Assembly: GCA_963678705.1 (NCBI GenBank) | Contig: OY783212.1 | Location: forward strand, 10,230,001 to 10,294,000 | Direction: 5' to 3' | Length of the DNA stretch: 64,000 nt | From: Panorpa germanica | Taxonomy: Eukaryota > Arthropoda > Insecta > Mecoptera > Panorpidae | Shown: one piece after another, positions 48,925 to 62,265 of the stretch | Position numbering within the stretch: the stretch's first letter is position 1 | How the letters are laid out: each line of letters starts with the position of its first letter | The notes under the pieces: generated by a model | What the model was told of the DNA's origin: nothing | Seen by the model: the letters and a program-made list of their open reading frames with translations, nothing else | Databases searched by the model: none | Program-made: the position numbers and the translations under genes

Positions 48925-51423
48925 AGTTCAAGATCCCAGAGCCCCCGATTGCTTTAGTAAAGCAAAAATGTTGAAATTAAATAATGTAATATGTAGTTAA
49001 GAATGTATGCTTACTTGCTAGCGGGATCTTTTTACAAGCAGTAGGTGCAAAAGTACATAAAAACCTTATTCACCTGCGTGAAAGTATGATGGCTGTTTTT
49101 TATAAATGTTTTTCAAAATATTGTTAAAAACCAACATTCACTATTGCCGTGCGCCCTAATATGATAAGAATCACATGCAATTTTCTTCTTCCACTATCAA
49201 TCAAAAGCGACCTTACGTTTCCAAGCGATACGTTTTAGATCACGTATGCAGCACAAAACTATAAATAATCGATTAACGTCTGCTGTGAACCCTGGACTCC
49301 TCATTTAATTTCTTGGAAACCTATTGCAGAATACCAACGTTATCAAGGGATTCCAGTTGGTCACATCAAATAAAACATAGTCCACCTTATACACATATTG
49401 ATTTCATGGGTAAATACCATTAATTATGGAAATAATTCCTTATCCCCACTATTTTCTCTTGAAAAACTTTCCTAATATGCATATCTTGTTAGGTGGTAAT
49501 CTCCAATAATTCACAATCAGCAATATGGCAACGATTTTATTACTTTCCTTTACGTGTAATTACTTATTTAGTAATAAATATAATGATTTATCATAGCCAT
49601 ACTACGTCCTAAATATAACTATACATACAAAAGATAAAAATAAATAAATAATAACTTCTAAAAGAGTAAAAGAGATATCAATACATAACAACATTCAATT
49701 TAATCTGTACTTTTTCTATAAATACATGGAAGCAATCAACCTATGATCATTTGTTTGTAAACCTATACATATCCGGGTTTGTTATTGACTTGTATGCATG
49801 TATTATTTATATATAATACTTACGTGTGCTAATGTGTTAGTGTATCGATAATAACGTGTTTAAACATGTTACATTCAATAAGTAATTTTAGTTTGAGTAA
49901 GGCAGTCCTTAAGTGCAGATTTAAGTTAAATTATTAATGACATTTATTTTTACGTAGTGCTATATATTTATCAACATATTTTGAAAAAAATTATAAATAA
50001 ACATGATATTGTTAATTATGATCAAATATAAATAACTAATTATAAACTGTTATCAAAAGGTCAGTGAATGTATTAAATTGCAGTGTTTTCAAGTGACGTG
50101 AATAAACAAAAAAGTTGTATATGTTGAAAGAGTAAAATCACCAAATTGCATTTACTAATTTACTTGTGTTTAGTTTAAAATTACATTGTAGACGTACAAA
50201 TTACGTATGACTGCAGAAAAACTATCGTAATTATTGAATTTTACAATTATATCTTTTACAGTGATTAGAAATTGTGCTGAAAAATAAACAAACGTTTAAG
50301 TAATGCTTGCATAAAATTACACCTACAACACAATACGTAAGCTCATTTAATATAACGTTTGTTTACGTTTAATATAACATAAACGTATTATTTAACATAA
50401 ATTTTTGTTACATAACGTTAAGTTTTCTTATTATCATTAAATAAATGCAAAGGACAGTTAAAGACAATAATTTTCTTACATAAAAAGCTCTAATAACATC
50501 AGAAATCATAAAATGTTGAAATCAAAAAATGAAATATGTTTTGTTACGTACGCTTACATTATATTAACATAAGAAATGTTATGTAAACTTTTTTAGGTAT
50601 GTGCAACTGAAATTAACGGGTAATTTCAACTAGAAAATGATTTGATTAAGAACAAAATAACATTTGTACATACGCATTACTTAGATGCATTGACAAATTT
50701 GAGAATACTCATCAAATGATAAACATATTATAAAATCAACAAATATATTCACTATATAATAAACAAATCTACAAAATACACAATTATTATATTACAATTA
50801 ATACGAAATATAAGCTAGTTGTTGAAATCGTGAAAAAAAGTGTCTGAGAAGATTGTGAAGTCACAAATAGAGCTGGCAGCGGTTTTCATTGCATTAATAT
50901 AAAGTTGTATTAAAGTAATTCGTCATGACACAAATTATAATTTGTACTGTAGCTGTACAATTTGTTTGGATTTAAATATTCATTTGTTATATATTTTATG
51001 TATTTCATTAACATAACTTATCCAGAAAGCATATTCATATTCCAGTAAGATATTTTACTAAGATAGATGCTAACTACTTGACAGCAAATAATTTAAAATA
51101 AAATAATTATTTAAAAAAAATTCTTTTGTGACTAAAATGGCATATGATAATTTCTTAATAATCTGGTCTCAGACAAATAAATAACTCTTAAATGTGGGCG
51201 AAGTATGGCAGGTTCTATCTTGTTCAAGATTTTTAAATTTGCGGAGTATATGACCTTTATAATACCTCCAAAATTTTAAAATACTCGTACATAATTTGCA
51301 TGAGGAAATTAAAAATAAAAACTACAAAGTATGATTAATTAATGTTAGATTAGTAAAACACATTATTAATTATAAGTTATATTTTAGAATAATTGAATTA
51401 ATATTATTTATGTTTTGTTGCAG

Positions 51424-51579
51424 ATGTCTGACTTCAAGTCGGACGGATTAACGAACGGGTCCTCTGTGGGCCCAACAGAAGACATGGCAGCTGTAATGGA
51501 AAACTTTAAGAAGAATAGCAGCCTTCTTAATAGACCGAATATGAACCATCAAACTCAAGTCACAAGCTCTAGCACACAG
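51424..51579 (+). CDS. Shared coding exon 1 of the large + strand gene
   Basis: The exon follows TTTATGTTTTGTTGCAG and ends with ACACAG before GTAAAA. It is 156 bases, 52 codons, phase 0 at both ends. It begins exactly with ATG, so it can be an internal exon (after a phase-0 first exon) or supply the start after a noncoding leader. The peptide begins M-S-D-F-K-S-D-G-L-T-N-G-S-S and includes E-D-M-A-A-V-M-E-N-F-K-K-N-S, a short amphipathic-looking stretch, then N-rich and T/S-rich sequence ending S-S-S-T-Q. There is no signal peptide or membrane segment; predicted soluble and intracellular. Family not recognised with confidence. Confidence 0.8.
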
Positions 51580-54500
51580 GTAAAATTTATTAATTAACAG
51601 TTATACCTGACGTTACCTTATTTCCATAATATTCATTTCTATCCAGTGGAAACTTGTGCTGAATGTTTCTTTTTGTTACTTTAAACCGTTTTCTATTACG
51701 AAAAGAATCTAATGAAACGGAGAAGAGAAGCGGTAGAAAGGGCGCATACAACGAGCGTTATAGTTTTTAGTGGTATCCGTGCGACTATTCGTATAAATGT
51801 GTTATCGTCGATATTTTGAAACGTTTTCGATTTCAGATAGTAAATCGTTCTGGCGACCTTGTAGCAGAAACTGAATTTCAAAAATTAATAAAATATTTTA
51901 TATTAATATAAAACATACAGTCCAAATCACGATAGTTCGGCGGCGACTTATACTTAAAAGAGGTTATAAGAGGCGTATAAATCTATAATACGATAATGAA
52001 TTTTATCTTATTCGTTTCTATATTCATTATAGAAAAATAAGTGAGTCAGTGCTTTTTAGTTATATCGACAGTTTATATCCCACAACTTGTTTTAAATATG
52101 AGTTGCCGCCGAACTCTCGTAATTTGAACTATACTTCATAATCTAAATCTTTTATGACAATAAGGTTGAATAAACCAAAACCTAAATAAATTTTAAAAAA
52201 ATTATAATCTAGAGGTTGTGTCAGAAGTTTTAAACAGTAGTAAACCTTTTTCTTGAAGTGTCACTAGTCAAGTCTGCGACATATATTTAAATGTAGGCTC
52301 TGTATTTAAACATACTCACTGTCCCATGTTATGAACTCCAGAACTGAAGTTGTTTTAGTCGTAATAGATAGTAACAATATCTATTATTAGATGGCGTTCA
52401 GTTACCAGAAACACGTGTGACTGAACGTGAATTTCTTATAAATATATTTTTTAGTTCACTTTTCAAAGAAGAAAAGAAGGAAAAAGAAAAAGATTTATTT
52501 TCGGTTCAGATTTCTGTTTTATTTTTAAAGATATAAGAACTTTGTTGCTTGATTTTACATACACATTTTATTTAGCAGTTGGCTATTTATTATCTCTGGC
52601 GACCACATGTTTTGCAATTTTGAATTTGGGGACCATACAGTTTTGATTTCAATTTCCCATATGAGAGATCTAAACCAATGCCGTCATAGATTCCATAAAA
52701 TACATTTTTAAGTTTGTATACTTTTTACATGGTAATCGCATTGTAAAATCTTGAGCGTGAATTTGTCACAGATTTCAATATTTTCAAATATTGATTTGGG
52801 AAATTCTCTATGTTGCCCATTTGTTACCATATTTCCAAAAATTGTACTTACCTAAAAGTCGATAACTATTGACGATATCTCGAAAACTTTGCTATGCGTT
52901 TTTATAAAAAGGAAATACGTTATAAAATTTTTAAATAAAGCTACTCTTTATTTGCTAAGATATTAATTAAGAACTTCTCGAATTTTAAACTTAGTGTGAT
53001 TGAATAAATAGCGAATATTTTGAAATAGATTGACTATAACTGTCAAATAAAAAAATACCGTATTCTTAAATATTTAAGAAAACAAAGAATTTATTTTTAT
53101 AAACAAAACCAAGTGACTAATTTAATAGATGGGTGTCTGGGCGTAATATTTATATTCACAAATTTTCTGTTAATTCGATAGTTGATCAAGAAACTTATGA
53201 ATAAAAGCGTCTTTATGTTTATTAATATCTGTTGTATCATTTATCGTGGGCTCCGAAACGCTGACTAGTAAAATTTGGCGCCGTTCTCTTTGGGAAACCC
53301 AAATTATTAGATAATTTATTTAAAACTTTTAATCACATGCAATTTATTAAGATCTATCTATAAAGAATTTTTAATTAACATTTTTGAAACTTCGAATAAT
53401 ATATACTTCGTATATCTTTAAATAATTTCAAAGAATTGTATTTTTAGTTGTTAAATTTCTAGTATTAAAATAACTTGTAGGAGTGACAGAATAGTTAACT
53501 TTAATTTTGCAATATAATAATACAAAGAAGCGTAATGTGCTACTTAAATACAGATGGCAGTAGCGCATGCCAAATTTTATTCAGATATTATGAATGTGCT
53601 ATCTTGAGAAATTGTACACGGCAAATTACCTAGAACATTATTTTACATTAAATAATATAATTTTAGCCATCGTCGTTCTTAGAGAAAATATCAAAGAGTT
53701 AGATTAACTTAATGAACACCCTACACTAATTTTTCTTTGCTTCCTTTTTCCTCAGAATAATTTCGGATGTCCCTTTAATTGTAGTATGACGCGTTTGACA
53801 TATAACCTCTAGTATTTACGAGTACTTGTAGCACTTCAAAGGACTAAATAATATAGTTTATTAAAATGACAAAATACATTATTTAATCTAATACAAATAA
53901 ACAAGAACGATTTATAGTTAGCACTGTTCTACTGTTTTGTTTCACGTGTTTGTTTTCTTCGTACGAGTAATAATTGGACGATTGTCAGGACTAAGAATAG
54001 TTTATTATCAAAACCGTGTTTTAAATTAGCCGTGTAGATCTTCGTAACAAAGTTCGTTGATTATGTATTATGTAGTGTCGGTGTCGGTTCGTTGAATGGT
54101 GTATGTCATATCGCACACTGTCCTAAGTCTTGGTAACTATTAGTTGACTTCTTTAAATAATCAGCACCGTCACGTAGCGTCGCGTCTGCCCGTGCCCCGT
54201 GGCTTTCCACGAGGACACGTCATATAGACATTAGAAACGACGCTTTACCTGACGCATCAAGCATATTATTAGGGCTAACGTAAAAACAGAGAGCGAATTA
54301 GTGAATAGAAATAAATAAATTTTAGAAATATAAAAAAGTAAATGTAGTACACTCCTCATAAATGAAACTTCTTTATCTGACTCGCTTGGCAGTTTTGTGA
54401 TGTCATGGCCTTATATATGTGGACCACATTGCTGCTTAATAAGTTTATGATTATGTATGTACATAAATCCAGAAATTATTACTGTACTCCGGAGATCGAA

Positions 54501-55404
54501 CCCGAAAACATAGCAGTCAGTAAAAATTTATAAGAAAGCCTTTTCTAATGGCGTATTCTTTTCAAGAAAAAATGTTGCTCCCGTTTTGCACTTTTATTTT
54601 AAACTTTATATTAGTAAAGTTATTTTTGTGTTTTTGTACAATTGCAAAATGAATTTTGTCTTCTGTGCCGGTAGATCATAAAGATGGACAAAATGGAAAC
54701 ACCTTTTTATGAAAAGAAAGCGCCATAATAAATATAAATCTGTGACAATCTGATACTGTTAAATATATATATATATACTAGAGTTACCCCAGTCGCAAAC
54801 GACGACTGTCTTTTGTATGTTAATTAAATTTCATTGCAAATTTTAATTCCATTTTTAAAGTAATTTAACTAGTTCTATATAATAAGAATATTAGATTACA
54901 AGAATATAAACATACAAATATACACCTGGAACATTATAATATAGGATAAAATGCATTAAAGTCTTTTTATAAATACTTTGATGTGGCGTTTATTGCACTA
55001 ATTTCGTTTTCAGCATTCGGTAACAGACGACGGTTAATTATAGCACTGACATGTCCGTTTGTGACGTATTTGTGATGTTTACTTAAGAAAAATGTTCATA
55101 AAATCAATGTCGTAATATCTGACGTATATTATATACACATATAAAATAATACAACTACATCTATATAGAAATTTCCAGATATCACACAAATATAAATGAA
55201 ACTTAAATTTTCTATCATGAAATTCGCAAACTAACAAATTCTTAGAACTGTAGAGTAGTGTCATTAGGAAAACATAACAGGAACGCAAAGCAAATTTACT
55301 AGTGTTTCTATTTAGCAGTCAGTATAACCGAAACTCTTTAACCTAGTCAGTGTGTCAAACAACATATGTTCTGTGTTTAATTAGTGTTGTTTGGTGGTTT
55401 TCAG
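51580..55404 (+). other. Intron (3.8 kb)
   Basis: AT-rich DNA between a GTAAAA donor and a TTTTCAG acceptor. It contains the diverged repeat at 51705-51815 (partner at 21540) and a short box-B-like inverse (GAGATCGAACCCG at 54492, a likely SINE scrap). A GC-richer patch at 54150-54245 (CACGTAGCGTCGCGTCTGCC) could be regulatory. No other coding exon seen. Confidence 0.6.
51705..51815. repeat. Interspersed repeat, partner of 21.5 kb copy
   Basis: Shares ATGAAACG, TTTTTAG-GG-A-CC-GT and TCGTATAAATGTGTTA in order with 21540-21660. The 61-codon minus-strand frame across it is a by-product of this repeat. Confidence 0.5.
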
Positions 55405-55595
55405 ATGGTATCCAGTAGCACGACAAGCAGCAGTACTTCCAGTAGTTCATCAAGAGGATCATCAGCACAAAAACTGTTTAATCAAAAATTAGCAAGCTCT
55501 TCCGAAATGCAAGCTAATTTAATCAAAAATAATCTCTCTGATTTTAAAAGTTCTATAGACGAAATGAAAACCTTATCACAAACCAAAATGGAAAG
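55405..55595 (+). CDS. Shared coding exon 2, Ser-rich then helical
   Basis: Acceptor TTTTCAG, donor AAAG before GTATGT; 191 bases, phase 0 in and phase 2 out. It also starts exactly with ATG, offering a third possible translation start. The first 20 residues are almost all Ser/Thr (M-V-S-S-S-T-T-S-S-S-T and so on). Next comes A-Q-K-L-F-N-Q-K-L-A-S-S-S-E-M-Q-A-N, and then D-F-K-S-S-I-D-E-M-K-T-L-S-Q, with heptad-like hydrophobic spacing that could form a short helix or coiled coil. Its last Arg codon is split with the next exon. A disordered cytoskeletal or scaffold-type protein is a reasonable reading, but no named family is established. Confidence 0.85.
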
Positions 55596-57572
55596 GTATG
55601 TAATATAATGTATATTTTATGTAGTAGATTCGTTTAGACGTAGCTTATTATACTATATATGTAAATACAACATAACGTGTTTTGTGCCAATAGTGTGATT
55701 GATTTTTTAATGTAAATATAACATGTAGATAAAATGGCGGTAATTTCGAGAACGCAGGACGTCTGGTCACCTTAATCAAAGTAGAACCATCTACAAAATT
55801 TAATACGTGTTTTGTATATTAATTGAATATTAACACCTATTTTGTAATTGTTTATGATGCCCTTAAATATTAGTCGCTAATTTCAGTCTCACATTTTCTT
55901 AGTTTTTTTTTTAGAATTTAACACAATAGATTTTTATTATCATTATTCCGATAAATCATTTGAGAGATATTCCAAAGGATAATTTTAAAGCTATGTTAGA
56001 AATTACTAGCCGGAATATAGCCCACAATACATTCTTTATTGGTTTGTCAGTTCTGACCCCAGTTTATTACTAATACGTTGCCAGTTCAGCACTGTTACTT
56101 CAGAATCGTGCGCCTCACTAGATAAAAAATATACAACGTAAAACCTATTTACTCAGTGGCGAATTTAATCTTCTTGGGGAGCCCGAGTGGTGGTCTTTTT
56201 CTATAAGGCTTACGCCACTGTTCTTATTATATGTGTTATAATAACATACATAAATCCGTCAGCCATATTCGATTTGATTTTTATCACATAATATTTTTTT
56301 GTGTATGCAATGTTATACAACACACATTAAACATAAAAAAATATTATCAGTTAGCAAAATCAAGACATTTTAAGTACAAAACGTTGTTTTTATGTAAAAT
56401 ATATAATAAACCAAGGTTGACTATAACAATATTTTAGTTAATTTGTATAAACTATTTTTGTTTTTGACAGTTCTTTTGTTTATATTATACCTGTGTGAAG
56501 ATAACAATCTTTGAACTTGGTTTAAAATTAATTCTAATTTGGCACACATATCCAAGTTCTTCTCATTAGTATTCACGATTTATTTTTAACATCATGGACC
56601 AAAAATATATTCGTACGTGATCTATCAAGATTTAAATATATCAAATGGTTTTATTTCTTTAAAATGTATATAATATATACATATTCTTTTATATATACAG
56701 GTATATTTAATTCTAAATATAATAATATAAATAGAAATAAATAGCAAAATTACTTGTTTTTCCTTATGATTCATTATATCTGAGCCATAGATCAAACTTA
56801 AATCAGTGTTAGTATTAGATTCAAATTAAAATGGTTACAAAAAATTTATTTTATACTTTATGTTTAATATTTAATTTGTGTTACTTTTCCGACTCAATAA
56901 ATACCAATATCTAATTAGTCGGAAATAAATGTTATTATGCATTACTTAGATTTATTTGCCTATCTAAATGGGCTTGTATCCTATGTCTTAATTTCTATAA
57001 AAGTGTACTATATATTGATACGTTGTACACATTCCAAATACATGTGACATCACAATCGCTGCCAACCTTACAGCTCATAAATCTCTGCTATATGTATTTA
57101 TATATCAAAATATTATTTACAGCTATTTCAAGGAATAATAAAATTTCAATATTATGTATGTCTGCCGTAACAGAGTTAAATTAAATAAAAACTTATTATT
57201 CTTTAACTTGACTTGATTATTTGACTACCAACAGCTACAGAACATTACTACTCAACAAATAACTGACGTATTAAATGCATTTCACGTCATGCAAATATGG
57301 CCAACCATTTTTAGCGCTAAAACTACAATTCAAACTTTTTATTGCTATATCTCCGTGAATATTTGGATATTTAATAAAATAGACACGCCAATACACATTT
57401 ATTGACATCAATTTCAATCAACAATTGAAAAATCGACCACTAAAAAATGAGGACACAAGCCCATTGCAAACTAAAAACCTGATTTATAAAGGGGGACTAT
57501 AACTTTAGAGATAAGCAATTGTCACCTTTTGCGGATTAATTACTTAAATTTACACTGTTTTTTTACTTACAG
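55596..57572 (+). other. Intron (2.0 kb)
   Basis: AT-rich, with a consensus GTATGT donor and a TTTTTTTACTTACAG acceptor. I see no repeat I can name and no other exon. ACAG followed by GTATAT at 56698-56704 after a T/A-rich tract is ratchet-like but unlikely to matter in an intron this short. Confidence 0.7.
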
Positions 57573-57793
57573 ATTACGCTCATCTATGGATAATCTCGAT
57601 ATTTTGGAGGACGATTTACCGCCAATGTCGCCCATAACCGATATAGACATGGGATCAATGGGCAACATAGACGAACCTTTAATAACATACCCTGACCCTG
57701 ACACACCTCCGGTAACAAATGACTTACAATTAGATCCCATGTCACACGCAAATCTCAACGCTCAAAATACTGGAGGAGTGATTGGCGCATCAG
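57573..57793 (+). CDS. Shared coding exon 3, acidic and proline-rich
   Basis: 221 bases, entered in phase 2 and left in phase 1 (TCAG before GTACGA). It completes the Arg codon from the previous exon. It then encodes L-R-S-S-M-D-N-L-D-I-L-E-D-D-L-P-P-M-S-P, a D/M/G-rich segment, and Y-P-D-P-D-T-P-P-V-T-N-D. Two proline-directed S/T-P sites (M-S-P and D-T-P) are candidate kinase targets. The segment is strongly acidic and likely disordered. The minus-strand 63-codon frame over the same bases is a shadow. Confidence 0.85.
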
Positions 57794-57943
57794 GTACGAA
57801 AAATAAACTTACGCTTTTAAAAGCAAGACACTAAAGTAACTTCTAAAAGTTAACTTCAGTTTTATATTATTTCTTTTTAATGCAATGTATATATGTCAAC
57901 AAGCATCTAAATTTTTGGTTTTAATTTGATGTTGTACTTTCAG

Positions 57944-58173
57944 GCGGCGCTGTTGATACTGTTAAATATGAAGAAAAACGAACAACATCTAAATCAAAAA
58001 CAAAAATAATTACAGATGGATTTAGTAGTGAAAAACAATCTAAAAATTCAGCAGAGGTCAAAAGGTTACAAACTGCAGATATGAGCTACGAAGAAAGTTC
58101 TGCTGCAGCTGCAAGATCTGCACGTTTAGAAGTTGACGGTCTTACCGCTGAAAAGAGTGTCGCTACTAAACAG
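57944..58173 (+). CDS. Shared coding exon 4, charged
   Basis: 230 bases after a TTGTACTTTCAG acceptor, ending ACAG before GTTAGT, phase 1 in and phase 0 out. The intron before it is only 150 bases. It encodes G-A-V-D-T-V-K-Y-E-E-K-R-T-T-S-K-S-K-T-K, then I-I-T-D-G-F-S-S-E-K-Q, E-V-K-R-L-Q-T-A-D-M-S-Y-E-E, an Ala-rich stretch, and L-E-V-D-G-L-T-A-E-K-S-V-A. A basic Lys/Ser/Thr cluster is followed by alternating charged residues. With the preceding exons this gives 266 codons and no stop. The protein continues beyond the window. Smoothelin-like is a guess from overall style only; the C-terminal calponin-homology domain that would test it is not in view. Confidence 0.85.
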
Positions 58174-60689
58174 GTTAGTTCGTTCTTCTTTACACAACTG
58201 TTTAATATGGCTTTAACTTTGTTCAGTGACTGACAAAGTCAATCTTTACCACATCCGATTCTGTCTGTTCACTTTCGCCATTTTCATAATTTCAAATCTT
58301 TATTTGTTGTACGAGATGGCTATAAAATATTGCCTGGCGTTTAAGTAAAACTTTTATGCATCTCTTTTAATTCTGTTGCATATAAGAGATGGCAACCAGA
58401 CGTGACGTCGAAAGATTATTCCTTTTTTTATAAGGTTTTTTCCGTTTAGACTAAAAACGAATGTTTTAATTGTTATATCTTCTATAATATTGCGAATTAT
58501 TAAAAAATAATTGAATATTGGTGGTCCTGATAGTTACCTTTATTAATATATGGTAGCTTTGCAATAATTAAGACCTAGTTCGCAAGCTCATTAACCTAAA
58601 ATGCAAACACCGTGATTCATTATATCATAAAATTTCTTTTTGACTTGATAAATAAGTCTGCATTCCAACGGATTATAAACGCATTATTTAATTTGCGTAT
58701 TATACGAGAACATGTACACATCTTAATTAAATAAGTATTTTATTTTTATTTAAATAAGTAATATGTGTTATGTACGCCATAATAGAAAATAGTTTACAGT
58801 AAATTTCCTTGTCGCCATTTTGTATTTCTATCTCTTTGTTTTAAACGAATTTTGTTATATCAATTTAAATAGTTGTGACGGGGAATCACCCGTTTCTCTT
58901 ATCGCAAACAAAACATGTGATGGTATTGTATGTTAATAAGATAACGGGATAATTAACATAATTTATGCCCTAAATTTTCTAATAAACAATACACGCCTGG
59001 TACAAAATCAATAATGTTTTTATTACCGTGCTGTTTTTTATACACTGTTAATCTTCTTCTGTTAGTCTTCTTTAATCATATTTTGTGTAATCCTGTCTAT
59101 CTAGCTTGTTACTAATTTTGAAAACATTAATGTTTATCGAAAGGTTAGTACACAGTAGCTTTTTATTTTGAAACCTTCTCTCGTTTCTTGACAAACCAAA
59201 ATATTTAAAAAAAAAGAATGATATTATCCAACAGAATATTATGGAACAAAAATGATTGTTTAAATTTTAAATGAAAATATATTTTACAAATTTTTATTTA
59301 TTTAAAGTGCGGGAACTGATTCATGCACTAAAAATAGAATAGCAATAATAATCATATAGATTAATAATAAAAGCGTGGGGCGCTTTTTGTAATAATATAC
59401 AAACTTAATAAATATAATTTAGTCCCGAGTTTTCCGCTTATACTAATCGATTTTTTTAATAAAATTTATTAATCAAGACATGTTGTAAAAATCACATAAG
59501 CTGCATTTATTAATTTTTATCAATTACCGTGATTTCACAGAGCGATTAGATATTCAATAACAAACAGAGCAGACCTACGTATTGTTAGTTTTACACAGAA
59601 TTGAAATCATAGTTTGCCTTTTGTTTTAAGAAAGAATCTAGTTTTGTATCGATCTTTAATGCCAGAAGGTCATACATGACATGCGTAAACACTCTGCTAT
59701 AACTATAACATAGTCTAGTTTGTGGAATCCTTTTATTGTACTGTACTTATATAGTTTTACATAAAGCAGGGATGGCCAATGTTTGAATAGCATGCTGTTT
59801 TAGATCCGGAACGAGTTTTAATTAAGTTGTTAATTAATACATTTAGTTTTTCTATGAATATTACAAATACTGCAAAAATGGGATATAAGTCGTGTTCTAA
59901 AATCGAACAAATATATTATTTTAATATTTTGTGTAAATTTTCTTTTAATTTGTAAATCCACCATGTTTAAAATTATTTTTACGTGACTGTTCTTGCGTGA
60001 TATAAGTCCCAAAACCAACGTCATCATCTATATAATAAAAACGGGAAGCAAAGTTTCACAAGCCAGCAATATAATGGCAGTAGATTCGGTTGGTGGTAAT
60101 AATTCTTTAACGGTCGTCCTACCCTGTAGCTTGATTCTCTAACTCTATAAACATTGTGTTAATATTTTGTACACCAGTTAAATTTATCTAAATACGTAAC
60201 TAGATATGTTAAGTGTAGCTAGTGGTGTTAAATAATTCATTTTAATAATAAGTATTGTTACACATTTTTAACTTCAGTTTTCTATTAGGTAACAGAAACG
60301 AATTCGGTTGTAGCCGATTGTTTTCTTTATATATTTTGAAACTTAATTAAAAGTGATATTTTTTTTTTTTTTTAATTTTTAGGACCGCGGTATTTTTTTC
60401 GCGCTTCTTAATTCATTTTATTAACATTTTACATATTTACATTTCATTTATTATTACACCTAAACTTTTAAACCCGCTATATACCATATCCTGTCTATCA
60501 CTAAGCACACTGGCCACTTCGGATATCTTAGTAGTTCCGGCATACTCGTTGGCAACACCACTCCATTTTTTGTTTATATAAAAAATAATAATTAACATGG
60601 TCAAATAATAATTAACAGTTTAACATGGTCAAAAATCCGGTGCACTATTATTATGTTATTTATTAGCTTCAATTGTTTAACAACTTCAT

Positions 60690-60845
60690 ATTCTCAGTTA
60701 AATTGTCAGTGCCAATTTAAAGCTTGCTGCAAGCTAATTCCGAGGTTCATTTTCTATTTCTCACATAGAACTTGTACTGCAAAGTGCAAGATTCAACCTC
60801 CTAGCGTGTTGCAAATTAACTCAAGCATTGCATTTCTATGCGGGA
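60690..60845. repeat. Two tandem units of the 81-82 bp repeat
   Basis: CAAGCTAATTCCGAGGTTCA (from 60730) recurs as CAAATTAACTCAAGCATTGC (from 60812), an 82-base period. GTGCAAGATTCAACCTCCTA (60785) matches the middle block of the 7125 copy. Third locus of this repeat in the window. Confidence 0.55.
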
Positions 60846-62237
60846 TTAAACGTAAAAGTAACTTCACAGAAAAATGACGTTGTGTTTATATTTTCCTCAA
60901 ACTTTATTTCGCTTTAAATTATACTTTTAATTATTAATACATAATGTAATATTGTGCCTAATTACACAATAATCAGACCATTACACCCAAACAATTTTTA
61001 TACGTAACTGTATTGTATTTGTATTATATCTCACTTTAATTTACTGCTCTAATTGATTAGTCAAATTTTTGTTTAACAAAATTCAATGGATGAGATTTTG
61101 CCAATCCACTGAAGGAAGGAATGTTTTTAATAGATAGTTATGTGTTTTTCTGGTTGCCATGTTATTTCTTAACATATCAATGTAGTTAGAGAATCGCGCT
61201 CAAACGAGCGCTCGATATCTTTCCACAATATACCCAAAACGGGTATATTTCTCCGTTCACTGGAGAGGGCGCTACACTGCGGGTAATCCATAACAAAGTT
61301 GTAGACATGTTAGTCGGGTCTACGTGTGGTTCCGTGCAGGGTACATCAGGTTGTTGATAACGCAGATAACGTATAAAATTCCACCAAGAAATCATGTGCT
61401 GCAGAAATAAGTCATGAAGAATGCAGTTAAATCAATTTTTATAAAAAATAAAAAAGAAAATTTAACATTGGGTTTTGAGGTTAAATGAAGATTCAGTAAT
61501 TTACAATTTACTATTTAAAGTGTTATAAAGAAATTGTGTGTTTTAAATGAAAAAGTGAATGTGACAAATTTGTTGTTTTTTTAATATGGGTACTCATTTT
61601 GTTCGGTGTTGGAAAAAACTCTCCCGATCTGCATTCAACATGAGATCGATTCACAAAACAACGCATTTTAAAAAGGTATTTTCTTTTAAATTCAGTTATT
61701 TTCATTATTTTTTACGTAATTTGTTAAGAATCCTTGGTGAAAATATGAAGGTTGCAATATGATATAGAATTTTTCTAGGAAAAGTTGTTTTATAAAAATA
61801 GTTTTCTTTGTAATGAACATGTATTCAAGGGTAACAAGGAAAATCGATATCCATGGGTAGGAAACCTATAAGAAAATTCTAAAGTTATCTATCAGAGCAT
61901 TTATTTAAAAAAAAAAAAAAATTGTTTAGGTGGTTATAATGGTTATTATTTTATTCGGATAAAATTCATTTAAATGGAGTTAAGTATTTCTTCTACAGGA
62001 TTTGTAAATTAATTATTCATATTAATTAACTAATTTTTTAATTTACCGTTTTATATTTCCTGAAAAAAAAATGGTATAGTATTTGATTGAAACATAGCAC
62101 GGTGTGAACTTCATGGCACTGATGTGTGCCTACAAACCTTAATAGAATCCTTTTTTTTAGCTCCAATGGGAAGTCAATTTTATTTAGTCACAATTGCCTT
62201 CCAATCTATCAGCAATTATTTTATTTTTCGCTAACAA

Positions 62238-62265
62238 GAAAATAAATTGTATCTAGTCATGATGA
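62238..62265 (-). repeat. ACTAGATACAATTTATT motif copy (minus)
   Basis: AAATAAATTGTATCTAGTCA followed by TGATGAACTG is the inverse of the dispersed motif at 9667 and 43062. A related AAGTCAATTTTATTTAGTCA lies 70 bases upstream, so the two may bound a short element. Confidence 0.4.

Larger units (their letters stand above)
33719..51423 (+). other. Putative long intron, part 2
   Basis: No coding exon is visible over 17.7 kb. It holds a Harbinger-like MITE (39.2 kb), a solo end of it (44.5 kb), a LINE fragment (45.2 kb), a MITE (47.4 kb) and a GC-richer TIR candidate (48.6 kb). A second ratchet-like site (46213), a perfect palindrome (37367-37392) and a CTCTCT/CTACCT microsatellite (about 39941-39978) are also present. 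A sequence resembling TIR ends (GCCCGGTACAGACTAGTGCG, 34818, and GTTACACCAGTGTGGACGTG, 35023) may bound another degraded element. The rest is AT-rich DNA in which I see nothing specific. Confidence 0.6.

Noticed and set aside
50585..50603. TTTTTTAG followed by GTATGT (50596/50597)
   Set aside because: The tract is good, but it is only about 0.8 kb before the real exon at 51424 and may be part of a MITE-like end. Kept only as a decoy.
57567..57758. 63-codon minus-strand frame
   Set aside because: Shadow of the spliced + strand exon 57573-57793.
61186..61395. 69-codon minus-strand frame in a GC-richer stretch
   Set aside because: No domain, no splice signals and no second exon. Noted only as intronic content.
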